Shown in pieces: positions 1-5,441 of a stretch of DNA of 5,784 nt. A program made the translations under genes and the position numbers. The stretch's first letter is position 1. Every line of letters begins with the position of its first letter. The notes beneath the pieces are model-generated. The model was not told the origin of the DNA. It did not search any database and worked only from the letters and a program-made list of their open reading frames with translations. This DNA comes from Chthonomonadaceae bacterium. GTDB lineage: Bacteria; Armatimonadota; Chthonomonadetes; Chthonomonadales; Chthonomonadaceae. Location of the stretch: contig JACMPS010000410.1 in the NCBI GenBank assembly GCA_014377395.1, positions 1-5,784 on the forward strand, in the 5' to 3' direction.

Positions 1-327
1 CTACCGATCTCGCAGGTACGCGCCAGTGGCGGCGGCGCAAAGAGTTCCCTCTGGCGACAAATTCAAGCGGATGTGACCGGCTACACTCATGTGACGATTG
101 ATGTAGACGAGGGCCCCGCACTCGGTGTGGCGTTGCTGGCGGGAGTGGGAACCGGGGTGTATGAGAGTGTTGAAGAGGCGTGTCGAGCGACGATTCGTGT
201 GAGTCACGAGACCGCCCCAAATCTCGAACACAAAAAAATCTATGACGCCTACCACGAAGTTTACAGGTCGCTTTACCGAAATCTCAAGGACGATTTCGCG
301 AAGGTGACACAACTTTCCTCCAAATAG
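1..327 (+). CDS. xylB: FGGY-family carbohydrate kinase, probable xylulokinase (C-terminal 108 residues)
   Basis: The reading frame is open from the first base and ends at TAG 325-327, so the 5' part of the gene lies outside the window. Visible residues 6-25 carry the FGGY C-terminal signature around GGGAKS and LWRQI-ADV, which belongs to the second actin-like ATPase lobe and contacts the nucleotide. Residues 37-50 (EGPALGVALLAGVG) and the following SVEEA helix match the conserved glycine/alanine-rich block of the same lobe. These blocks resemble xylulokinase most closely. Xylulokinase phosphorylates D-xylulose to xylulose 5-phosphate in the cytoplasm, feeding the pentose phosphate pathway. 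The sugar-binding N-terminal lobe is not visible, so another FGGY kinase (gluconate, glycerol or ribulose type) cannot be fully excluded. The gene converges on the dockerin gene across 82 bp. Confidence 0.85.
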   Translation, partial: LPISQVRASGGGAKSSLWRQIQADVTGYTHVTIDVDEGPALGVALLAGVGTGVYESVEEACRATIRVSHETAPNLEHKKIYDAYHEVYRSLYRNLKDDFAKVTQLSSK

Positions 328-369
328 AAGAATGGGGTTTTTGGATAAACACCAAACAAATCCCCCTGC

Positions 370-396
370 TTGCCCAGGGCCAGGCGGGCCAATTTC
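370..396 (+). terminator. possible terminator of the FGGY kinase gene
   Basis: An imperfect hairpin pairs TTGCCC (370-375) with GGGCCAA (386-392, one bulged C). The loop is GC-rich, and TTTCACATTT follows. It sits in the convergent gap about 45 bp after the kinase stop. A second weak structure lies at 334-365, pairing GGGG..TTTGG with CCAAA..CCCC, and could serve either strand. Neither has a long U-tract, so the call is tentative. Confidence 0.3.
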
Positions 397-409
397 ACAT
401 TTCTAAACT

Positions 410-1141
410 CTACTCGTCGCCGAAGGTATTGTAGTTCAGGAGCAGCAGAGAGAGATCCCCAAAGTCAATTCCACCGTCGTAGTTGATGTCGGCACTGATG
501 TAGGTATCGTACAGAGAATCGCCCTTAAGTGCATTGTAACCCTGCAACATCGTGGACAGATCGCCAAAGTCAATGACATTGTCGTTATTCACATCGCCCG
601 TCAGCAGTGCGAACGAAGCCCCCGGATATCCGGCTCCGTTCGTTGTCAGCGGGTTGATCCTACGCAATGTAACAGGACTCTTCGCCGCAAGGGAGACGAC
701 CGCAGAAGAGTTCGCCCATGAAGAAACCGCGAAGTTCGCGGCAGTTGGCGTTGCTCCCGAAGAGGCGGTTGTGACAATACGTTCAATCAGAGTGTTGGTG
801 GCATCGAGAAGATCGAAGGTGACAGGAATATCGGTTAATGTAGTTCCCGCACCGCCTGAAAAGCCTTGAAAATCAACCTGTGATTGGTACAGGAATTTCA
901 CGCCTGTTTCCCAGAAACCGAGAAAAGCAAGGTCTTGCCCGGTGTTGGTGGGAGGATCTACCGTGACCATCGTTTGCCCCAGAGACGCTTGAAGGGAAGG
1001 TTGCCCCCCGACAGACGGGTAGTCCACAGCGCACGAAGTAAACTCATAAAAGGGAATACTGGGAGCCTGAGAGAGCGAAAGTGCGGGAAGTCCGCACAGT
1101 GTTGCCAGCGTTAATAAGGAAGAGAAAATGCGTCGGGTCAT
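410..1141 (-). CDS. secreted dockerin type I repeat protein
   Basis: The 243-residue product starts MTRRIFSSLLTLATLCGLPA, a typical Sec signal peptide (basic n-region, hydrophobic core, probable cleavage after SQA near residue 26), so it is exported. Residues 40-77 run from a YPSVGGQ..L segment to a GFW motif, like N-terminal modules of secreted Armatimonadota and Planctomycetota proteins. Residues 83-180 look like a beta-sandwich. The C-terminus is a dockerin type I pair: two calcium-binding loops with ligands D183/N185/D187/D191/D194 and D218/N220/D222/D226/D229, each ending in FGDLS plus a hydrophobic helix. Dockerins normally bind cohesins; no cohesin or catalytic domain is visible, so the partner is unknown. 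ATG 1141 is chosen over the upstream in-frame TTG at 1162 because AGGAGG lies 7 nt before it and the signal peptide then begins cleanly. The gene is alone on its strand. Confidence 0.85.
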   Translation of the reverse strand: MTRRIFSSLLTLATLCGLPALSLSQAPSIPFYEFTSCAVDYPSVGGQPSLQASLGQTMVTVDPPTNTGQDLAFLGFWETGVKFLYQSQVDFQGFSGGAGTTLTDIPVTFDLLDATNTLIERIVTTASSGATPTAANFAVSSWANSSAVVSLAAKSPVTLRRINPLTTNGAGYPGASFALLTGDVNNDNVIDFGDLSTMLQGYNALKGDSLYDTYISADINYDGGIDFGDLSLLLLNYNTFGDE

Positions 1142-1148
1142 AGCGTAG

Positions 1149-1154
1149 CCTCCT
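1149..1154 (-). promoter_or_regulatory. strong Shine-Dalgarno for the dockerin gene
   Basis: On the minus strand the sequence reads AGGAGG, a perfect anti-16S match, 7 nt before ATG 1141. It decides the start in favour of 1141 rather than the longer TTG-initiated version. Confidence 0.8.
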
Positions 1155-1195
1155 GAAAACAAGCATAAATGGAAGTAGGGTTTGTAACTTTGTAC

Positions 1196-1225
1196 ATCTT
1201 AGCCTGTTTGCTCTTGCCTTGTCAA
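1196..1225 (-). promoter_or_regulatory. sigma70-type promoter of the dockerin gene
   Basis: The minus strand reads TTGACA (1225-1220), an 18-nt spacer, then TAAGAT (1201-1196). The -35 is consensus and the -10 matches at four of six positions. It would give a 5' leader of roughly 45-50 nt before the ATG at 1141. An A/T-rich tract (1242-1264) lies just upstream of the -35 and could act as an UP element. Confidence 0.6.
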
Positions 1226-1431
1226 GCGGAATCATGGTGAATCAATAAAAAAAACAATTTATTTTCGTTTCGGGAAGAAATTCAGCCCGATTCGCAATCT
1301 TAATGAGAGATAACGCCAATCACTTTACGGTTTGTTCACCCCGAATCCGTTTTCGGACAGAAAAGGGAAGGAGTTTCGTCTCTCTTCGGCGTATCTTAGA
1401 GGCACAACAATTCGGAGGCGCAACAAAGACG

Positions 1432-1488
1432 ATGCTCCTCCCGACTCTCTTTAAGAGTGACCGGAGAAAAGAGGAACGTTACCGATGA
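1432..1488 (+). CDS. possible 18-codon upstream ORF (leader peptide) overlapping the aroF start
   Basis: ATG 1432 opens an 18-residue ORF (MLLPTLFKSDRRKEERYR) whose TGA overlaps the aroF ATG as ATGA, an arrangement typical of translational coupling. A GGAGG lies upstream but 13 nt from the ATG, which is longer than ideal, and it can pair with CCTCC inside the ORF. The peptide has only one Phe and one Tyr, so it does not look like a classic aromatic amino acid attenuator. It may well be a chance ORF; it lies in the same frame as a longer 61-codon ORF from 1303 that has no RBS. Confidence 0.2.
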   Translation: MLLPTLFKSDRRKEERYR

Positions 1489-2513
1489 TGGTACTGATGA
1501 ATCGTGAGGCAACGACCTCACAGGTAGACGCCGTAATCGGGCGAATTGAGGCGCACAAAATGCAAGCCCTCCGATTGCCGGGAGACGAGCATCTCGCGAT
1601 TGGGGTTGCCAGTGCAATTCCGCCCGATCTTCGCGACGTGTTGACACAGGCACTTTCGGTGTTGCCGGGAGTGGATCATGTCGTGCAGATTTCCCGCCCC
1701 TATAAACTCGCTTCCCGTGAGTTTCGGCGGGTCTCCACAAAGTTTTCGCTCAAGGATGTGGAGTTTGGCGGGGAGCGCGTCATCGTGATGGCGGGTCCCT
1801 GTTCCGTAGAAACTCGCGATCAGATTCACGAGTCCGCTCAAGCGGTCAAATCGGCAGGAGCGCAGGTGTTGCGGGGCGGAGCCTACAAGCCGCGAACCTC
1901 ACCTTATGCGTTTCAGGGACTGGGGCCCGAAGGACTGCAATTGTTGCAGGAAGTCGGCAAAGAGTACGACATTCTCACGGTTTCCGAAGTCATGTCTCCC
2001 GAAGATGTCTCGCTTGTGGCGGCTCATGTGGACATTCTGCAAATTGGAGCGCGGAATATGCAAAATTACTCGCTTCTCATTGCCGCCGGAAAAAGCGGAC
2101 ATCCTACCCTGCTGAAACGCGGACCCTCCGCGTCCATTGACGAATTTCTGCTGGCGGCAGAATACCTGTTGCATCATGGCACGGAGCGTGTGATGCTCTG
2201 CGAACGTGGCGTACATCCTCTGGATCGCGCTTATGCCCGCAACACCCTCGATCTTAACGCCGTCCCTGTCCTCAAACAGATTTCTCATTTGCCCGTCATC
2301 ACCGATCCCTCACATGGGGTGGGCGTGGCGCGTTACGTTCCGGCAATGGCGAAAGCGAGTATCGCCGCCGGAGCGGACGGGGTGATCATTGAGGTGCATC
2401 CCGACCCGAAATCCGCCCTCTCCGATGGGGCGCAGTCGCTAACTCCGGCACAGTTCGAGGAGATGATGAAAGACCTGAGAAAAGTCGCTCAGGCGGTAGG
2501 ACGAGAAATGTAA
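1485..2513 (+). CDS. aroF: 3-deoxy-7-phosphoheptulonate (DAHP) synthase, type I-beta with N-terminal ferredoxin-like domain
   Basis: This cytoplasmic enzyme condenses phosphoenolpyruvate with erythrose 4-phosphate to DAHP, the committed step of the shikimate pathway to Phe, Tyr, Trp and chorismate. Residues 1-75 form the ferredoxin-like domain (MMVLM start, IGV, LPGVDHVVQISRPYKLASREF), which gives aromatic amino acid feedback control in Thermotoga-type enzymes. Residues 90-340 are the TIM barrel. Visible active-site blocks are GPCSVE (C106, metal ligand), KPRTSPYAFQGLG (135-147), QIGARNMQN (187-194), KRG (K211, R212), CERGV (E240, R241), DPSHG (H277), IIEVHP (E303) and SDGAQS (D314). All expected residues are present, and 342 aa is normal. 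ATG 1485 is chosen because GAGGA (1471-1475) lies 9 nt before it and MMVLM aligns with the usual family start; ATG 1488 or 1497 are possible. No partner shikimate gene is adjacent. Confidence 0.95.
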   Translation: MMVLMNREATTSQVDAVIGRIEAHKMQALRLPGDEHLAIGVASAIPPDLRDVLTQALSVLPGVDHVVQISRPYKLASREFRRVSTKFSLKDVEFGGERVIVMAGPCSVETRDQIHESAQAVKSAGAQVLRGGAYKPRTSPYAFQGLGPEGLQLLQEVGKEYDILTVSEVMSPEDVSLVAAHVDILQIGARNMQNYSLLIAAGKSGHPTLLKRGPSASIDEFLLAAEYLLHHGTERVMLCERGVHPLDRAYARNTLDLNAVPVLKQISHLPVITDPSHGVGVARYVPAMAKASIAAGADGVIIEVHPDPKSALSDGAQSLTPAQFEEMMKDLRKVAQAVGREM

Positions 2514-2554
2514 TTCACCTCACGCAAATCAGATCGAACAAAAACATTTCTGCT

Positions 2555-2578
2555 CCCTCCCCTTATGCAAGGGGAGGG
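2555..2578. repeat. GC-rich palindrome 1 (10-bp arms, ATGC loop)
   Basis: CCCTCCCCTT (2555-2564) and AAGGGGAGGG (2569-2578) are perfect inverted arms around the tetraloop ATGC. It lies 41 bp after the aroF stop, followed by CTGGGATGGGGTT and no U-tract. It could stop or stabilise the aroF transcript, but two near-copies in this window show it is a repeat family rather than a gene-specific terminator. Confidence 0.85.
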
Positions 2579-2588
2579 CTGGGATGGG

Positions 2589-2650
2589 GTTTGTCAACGG
2601 TCTTGCATTGCATAGACGGTTTGATAATTTCGACGGTTAATCAACGGTCT
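2589..2650 (+). repeat. iterated ACGGT boxes with a 15-bp imperfect direct repeat
   Basis: ACGGT occurs four times on one strand at 2597, 2616, 2633 and 2644. The first and last lie in a direct repeat, GTTTGTCAACGGTCT (2589-2603) and GTTAATCAACGGTCT (2636-2650), identical at 13 of 15 positions and offset by 47 bp. This could be an operator cluster or debris of a duplicated repeat end; the last box is the outer edge of the 63-bp repeat. Confidence 0.4.
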
Positions 2651-2705
2651 AGTTTATCCTTGCGCTAAGCACCTGCAGTGAAGGCGTCCTTCGGACGCGA
2701 TGCGA
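2643..2705 (+). repeat. left copy of a ~63-bp structured intergenic repeat
   Basis: This segment matches the reverse complement of 4480-4543. The first 32 bp (2643-2674) are identical and the rest is diverged, giving about 56 of 64 identical columns by hand alignment with one gap. It contains a small CAC-CTGCA-GTG stem (2670-2680) and a perfect GCGTCC-TTC-GGACGC hairpin (2684-2698). Outside AACGG the similarity stops sharply. No ORF or transposase is associated. Confidence 0.85.
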
Positions 2706-2738
2706 GGGAAGAGATAGCAAATTCAGACCCCCTTCTAA

Positions 2739-2761
2739 CCTCCCCCTAGCAAAGGGGGAGG
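2739..2761. repeat. GC-rich palindrome 2 (9-bp arms)
   Basis: CCTCCCCCT (2739-2747) and AGGGGGAGG (2753-2761) are perfect inverted arms around AGCAA. It is preceded by ACCCCCTTCTAA. It is a variant of palindromes 1 and 3 with a different loop, and sits on the gene-facing side of the left 63-bp repeat, upstream of the transporter. Confidence 0.8.
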
Positions 2762-2815
2762 AAAGAGATTGATCTTGCTCCAATCTTCTTTGCATAGAGG
2801 TGAAATGTAATGATT

Positions 2816-2842
2816 TTGCACTTCGCTCCAGTTCTCTAAGAT
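2816..2842 (+). promoter_or_regulatory. candidate promoter of the MFS transporter gene
   Basis: TTGCAC (2816-2821) is followed after 15 nt by TAAGAT (2837-2842), the same -10 hexamer as the dockerin promoter. The spacer is short, so it would be weak or need an activator. It leaves a leader of roughly 70 nt before ATG 2921. Confidence 0.3.
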
Positions 2843-2910
2843 CGAATTGAGGTAACTCGGTTCGAGAAATGAGATTGAGTGAAAATGCTTTCGGGAAACG
2901 AAGTAGGAAA

Positions 2911-2915
2911 AGGAG
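2911..2915 (+). promoter_or_regulatory. Shine-Dalgarno deciding the MFS start
   Basis: AGGAG within AAAAGGAGTGAAC lies 5 nt before ATG 2921. The earlier in-frame candidates GTG 2879 and ATG 2885 have no comparable site, so 2921 is preferred. Confidence 0.7.
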
Positions 2916-2920
2916 TGAAC

Positions 2921-4357
2921 ATGACGGCTAACATCAATGCGGGGGGAGGCGACGCCGAGTACTGGCGAGCCAACCGGGACAAACTTTTTCTGGCGAGTTG
3001 TGTTGCCTTAATCGTAACGGCAATGTCATTCGCAATTCGCGGGGCTTTGATCGCTCCGCTCGGCGAACAATTCGGACTGCAAAAAGAGCAAATCGGCAAC
3101 ATCAATCAGATGGCGTTTTTCGGGTTCACCCTCGCCATCATTTTTGGGGGTCCCCTTTGTGACGCGCTGGGGATGGGCAAACTGATGGTGCTGGCGTTTG
3201 TCGGTCATCTCGTCGGTATTTTGCTGACGATTTTCGCTCATGATTACACGACGCTCTGGGTCAGCACCCTGTTTTTCGGAATTGGCAACGGCTTTGTGGA
3301 GGCGGTTTGTAACCCGCTGATCGCTACGCTTTACCCTGATCAAAAAATTAAGCGGCTCAACCTGTTTCATGTTTGGTTTCCAGGTGGTATCGTCATCGGC
3401 GGTCTGACTTCCTATGCGGTCACTCAGTTGGGTTTGGGCGGCAAGGAACATGGCTGGCAAATCCAGATGGCAACGATGCTGATTCCGCTGGCGGTTTACG
3501 TTGCCCTCTTTTTCGGAAAAAGATTTCCAAAGACAGAGCGCGTTGCGTCCGGTATTTCCACGAGGGCGATGTTTCAGGAGTGTTTGCGCCCCGGTTTTCT
3601 GCTGTTCGTCTTTGCGATGTGCCTGACGGCAATGACGGAACTGGGTCCCGGTCAATGGATCACTAATATCGTTGGAGTCACGACGGGAGCCGCAGGAATT
3701 TTGTTTACGGTCTGGCAAAACGGTCTCATGGCGGTAGGACGCACCTCGGCAGGACAGATTGTGCATCGTATCTCTCCGATTGCCGTGCTTCTTGTTTCCG
3801 CGTGTCTTGCACTGGTCGGGCTTTACGCTCTCAGCATTGCTCGTTCTCCCTTGTTGGCAGGGGTTGCGATCACAGTCTTTGCAATTGGCGTTTGTTTTTT
3901 CTGGCCCACCATGCTCGGTACGGTCTCCGAACGCTTTCCGAAAACGGGTTCGCTCGGTCTGGCGATCATGGGTGGAATGGGAATGTTAGCTTCCGGGAAA
4001 ATTCAGCCGCTTATCGGAAACAACTATGATAAGGTCACGAATGAAAAAGCCTTTGCCTATGCCCAAACCTCGAACGATCCGGCTCTGAAAGCCTCTTTGG
4101 CGGCGGAAAAAGCCAAAGCAGGTGTGTCTTCAGAGATCGCCGCAAGTAATGCACTCGGCGCAGTCGCCGGAAAAGACGGAGCCGCACCTGAAGTCAAGTC
4201 GGCATGGGCGCAAGCACAGGCGGACGGCGGCGCGGCGGGCATCCAGTCCGTTCTCTTTATGCCGATCATCCTGATCTTTGTTTTCGGGGGAATGTTCCTG
4301 CTGGACAAATCAAAGGGCGGCTACCGCAAAGAGGTCTTGCTCCAGAAGCAAGCGTAA
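2921..4357 (+). CDS. MFS transporter, FHS/sugar-porter-like, with long periplasmic loop before TM12
   Basis: The 478-residue product has about twelve hydrophobic helices, the first starting near residue 21 (KLFLASCVALIVTAMSF). It is an inner-membrane secondary transporter. Residues 119-137 (FGIGNGFVEAVCNPLIATL) carry a Glu-x3-Asn-Pro arrangement (E127, N131, P132) like the glutamate/NP motif of FucP-type sugar porters, so a proton-coupled sugar or related solute is the best substrate guess. FHVWFPGGIVIGG (149-161) and FFWPTMLGTVSERFPKTG (326-343) are further blocks I associate with this uncharacterised family. The TM11-TM12 connection (about 366-440) is an Ala/Lys-rich hydrophilic loop of about 75 residues. 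TM12 (445-461) is followed by a basic tail. ATG 2921 is chosen for its RBS; an extension to GTG 2879 would only add 14 polar residues. The gene stands alone between two repeat-rich gaps. Confidence 0.88.
   Translation: MTANINAGGGDAEYWRANRDKLFLASCVALIVTAMSFAIRGALIAPLGEQFGLQKEQIGNINQMAFFGFTLAIIFGGPLCDALGMGKLMVLAFVGHLVGILLTIFAHDYTTLWVSTLFFGIGNGFVEAVCNPLIATLYPDQKIKRLNLFHVWFPGGIVIGGLTSYAVTQLGLGGKEHGWQIQMATMLIPLAVYVALFFGKRFPKTERVASGISTRAMFQECLRPGFLLFVFAMCLTAMTELGPGQWITNIVGVTTGAAGILFTVWQNGLMAVGRTSAGQIVHRISPIAVLLVSACLALVGLYALSIARSPLLAGVAITVFAIGVCFFWPTMLGTVSERFPKTGSLGLAIMGGMGMLASGKIQPLIGNNYDKVTNEKAFAYAQTSNDPALKASLAAEKAKAGVSSEIAASNALGAVAGKDGAAPEVKSAWAQAQADGGAAGIQSVLFMPIILIFVFGGMFLLDKSKGGYRKEVLLQKQA
4336..4352 (+). 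other. small hairpin within the last codons of the MFS gene
   Basis: CTTGCT (4336-4341) and AGCAAG (4347-4352) form a perfect 6-bp stem around CCAGA, ending 5 bp before the stop codon ends. Together with palindrome 3 just downstream it could cooperate in transcript 3'-end formation, but no U-tract follows. Confidence 0.25.
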
Positions 4358-4367
4358 CGCTTCTGTT

Positions 4368-4391
4368 CCTCCCCCTTATGCAAGGGGGAGG
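4368..4391. repeat. GC-rich palindrome 3 (10-bp arms, ATGC loop)
   Basis: CCTCCCCCTT (4368-4377) and AAGGGGGAGG (4382-4391) are perfect inverted arms around ATGC, the same loop as palindrome 1. It begins 11 nt after the transporter stop, so it may act as a 3' stabiliser or Rho-independent-like terminator, although TTGAAAGG follows instead of a U-run. Confidence 0.85.
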
Positions 4392-4479
4392 TTGAAAGGC
4401 GGCGGAATAAATGCCCTTCTGGCGGCTGCGCCGTTCCGAGTTCATCCAATCGCGGACAGAACTGTAGCGTAATCGCTTT

Positions 4480-4543
4480 TTGCATTGCATCCGGCAGGAC
4501 GCCTCCACCGAAGGTGCTTAGCGCAAGGATAAACTAGACCGTT
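4480..4543 (-). repeat. right, inverted copy of the ~63-bp structured intergenic repeat
   Basis: Read on the minus strand this matches 2643-2705, with 4512-4543 forming the perfect 32-bp inverted match. On the minus strand it has CACC-TTC-GGTG (4516-4506) and GCGTCC-TGCC-GGATGC (4502-4487); the latter keeps the left copy's stem with one G-C pair turned into G-U. It ends 32 bp before the aldo/keto reductase start, so it lies within that gene's promoter/leader region. Confidence 0.85.
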
Positions 4544-4575
4544 AACGAATCGAGAGTAAAAATACGGAGTCAATC

Positions 4576-5436
4576 ATGGAAAAGAGACCACTGGGGAATA
4601 CGGGCGACAGCCTTTCGATTGTGGGCGTGGGTGGCGTTGTCGTGGTGCAGATGACACAAACAGAAGCCGATGCGATTTTGCATGAGGCGATTGATCGCGG
4701 TGTCAACTATTTCGATGTCGCACCGAGTTACGGCTCAGGTCAGGAGACGGAAAAGCGGTATGGCGGTGCGTTGGTGGGCAAGCGCGACAAAGTTTTCCTT
4801 GCCTGTAAAACCGAAGGGCGAACTAAAGCCGACGCCGAAGCGGAACTCAATCGCTCCCTCACAAACCTGCAAACGGATCACTTCGACTTGTATCAGTTGC
4901 ATCACATCACGACTGTTGAAGAAGTAGAAACCGCGTTGGGCGAAGGCGGTGCAATCGAGGCAATTCTGGAAGCACAGGCGGCAGGAAAAATTCGGCATAT
5001 CGGCTTCAGTGCTCATTCGGTGGAGGCGGCGGTACTCGCAATGAACCGATTTCCGTTTGTCTCCGCACTGTTCCCGGTAAATTTCGTGACCTATTCCGAA
5101 GGTAATTTCGGCGCACAGATTTTTGAGAAATGCGAAGAAAAGGGTGTGGCGCGTCTTGCGTTGAAGGCAATGGCAAAAACAGGTTGGAAGACGGGAGCGG
5201 ATCGTAGCCGCACTCCGCACGTGTGGTATGAGCCTCTGGAGGACAAACGCCTCGCTGAGATTGCTTTGCGGTACACACTCTCCATGCCTGTGACGGCGAC
5301 AGTTCCCCCTGGAGATTTGCGTCTTTTCCGGTGGGCATTGGAGTTTGCAGAGCGATATACGCCGATCACACCCGAAGAAAAAGCCGAACTCTTGCAGGAA
5401 GCAAAGGGCTTGGAACCGATTTTTAAGGCGGCTTGA
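4576..5436 (+). CDS. aldo/keto reductase
   Basis: The 286-residue cytoplasmic oxidoreductase is a (beta/alpha)8 barrel that reduces aldehydes or ketones with NADPH or NADH. Visible are the PLGNTG start, GVNYFDVAPSYG (D47 and Y52), the CKTE strand (K78), the DLYQLHH strand (H109, with a second His at 110), and KIRHIGFSAHS (138-147). D47-Y52-K78-H109 supply the expected catalytic tetrad. The C-terminal cofactor-binding segment reads MPVTATVPPGDLRLFRWALEF (residues 237-257) where many relatives have an IPG..-type loop, and there is no C-terminal 4Fe-4S domain. The substrate cannot be read from sequence. GGAG (4566-4569) is 6 nt before ATG 4576, which supports the start. An inverted repeat copy lies just upstream and a glycosyltransferase gene follows after 75 bp. 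Confidence 0.92.
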   Translation: MEKRPLGNTGDSLSIVGVGGVVVVQMTQTEADAILHEAIDRGVNYFDVAPSYGSGQETEKRYGGALVGKRDKVFLACKTEGRTKADAEAELNRSLTNLQTDHFDLYQLHHITTVEEVETALGEGGAIEAILEAQAAGKIRHIGFSAHSVEAAVLAMNRFPFVSALFPVNFVTYSEGNFGAQIFEKCEEKGVARLALKAMAKTGWKTGADRSRTPHVWYEPLEDKRLAEIALRYTLSMPVTATVPPGDLRLFRWALEFAERYTPITPEEKAELLQEAKGLEPIFKAA

Positions 5437-5441
5437 TTCGA

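Larger units (their letters stand above)
1142..1484. other. divergent intergenic region between the dockerin gene and aroF
   Basis: This 343-bp gap carries the dockerin RBS and promoter on the minus strand and the aroF leader on the plus strand. Visible in the leader are an A/T tract at 1242-1264, a small TCCG-TTTT-CGGA hairpin (1346-1357), GGAGG at 1414-1418 able to pair with CCTCC at 1437-1441, and an ACTCT-CTTTA-AGAGT hairpin (1444-1458). I could not find a convincing -35/-10 pair for aroF. Confidence 0.5.

Noticed and set aside
552..869. 105-codon plus-strand ORF opposite the dockerin gene
   Set aside because: The minus strand encodes a signal peptide and two perfect dockerin loops; the plus frame has no RBS or motif.
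1100..1141. Lipoprotein signal (cysteine at residue 16) in the dockerin protein
   Set aside because: The residues before the cysteine (ATL) do not fit a lipobox, where the position before Cys should be Gly, Ala or Ser; ordinary signal peptidase I cleavage fits better.
1303..1488. 61-codon plus-strand ORF upstream of aroF
   Set aside because: No RBS before its ATG, no recognisable domain and arginine-rich mixed composition. Only its last 18 codons are kept, as a low-confidence leader ORF.
2555..2578. Canonical Rho-independent terminator of aroF
   Set aside because: The stem is strong, but CTGGGATGG follows rather than a U-tract, and near-identical palindromes occur elsewhere, so it is listed as a repeat.
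2555..2761. CRISPR array or short tandem repeat array
   Set aside because: The repeated units are palindromes at irregular distances with unlike flanks, and the copies differ; there are no regular spacers or cas genes.
2879..2920. Longer MFS start at GTG 2879 or ATG 2885
   Set aside because: No Shine-Dalgarno precedes either, while AGGAG sits 5 nt before ATG 2921.
3026..3766. 246-codon minus-strand ORF
   Set aside because: Antisense to the MFS transporter; highly polar His/Gln/Arg-rich translation with no domain, so a shadow of the real frame.
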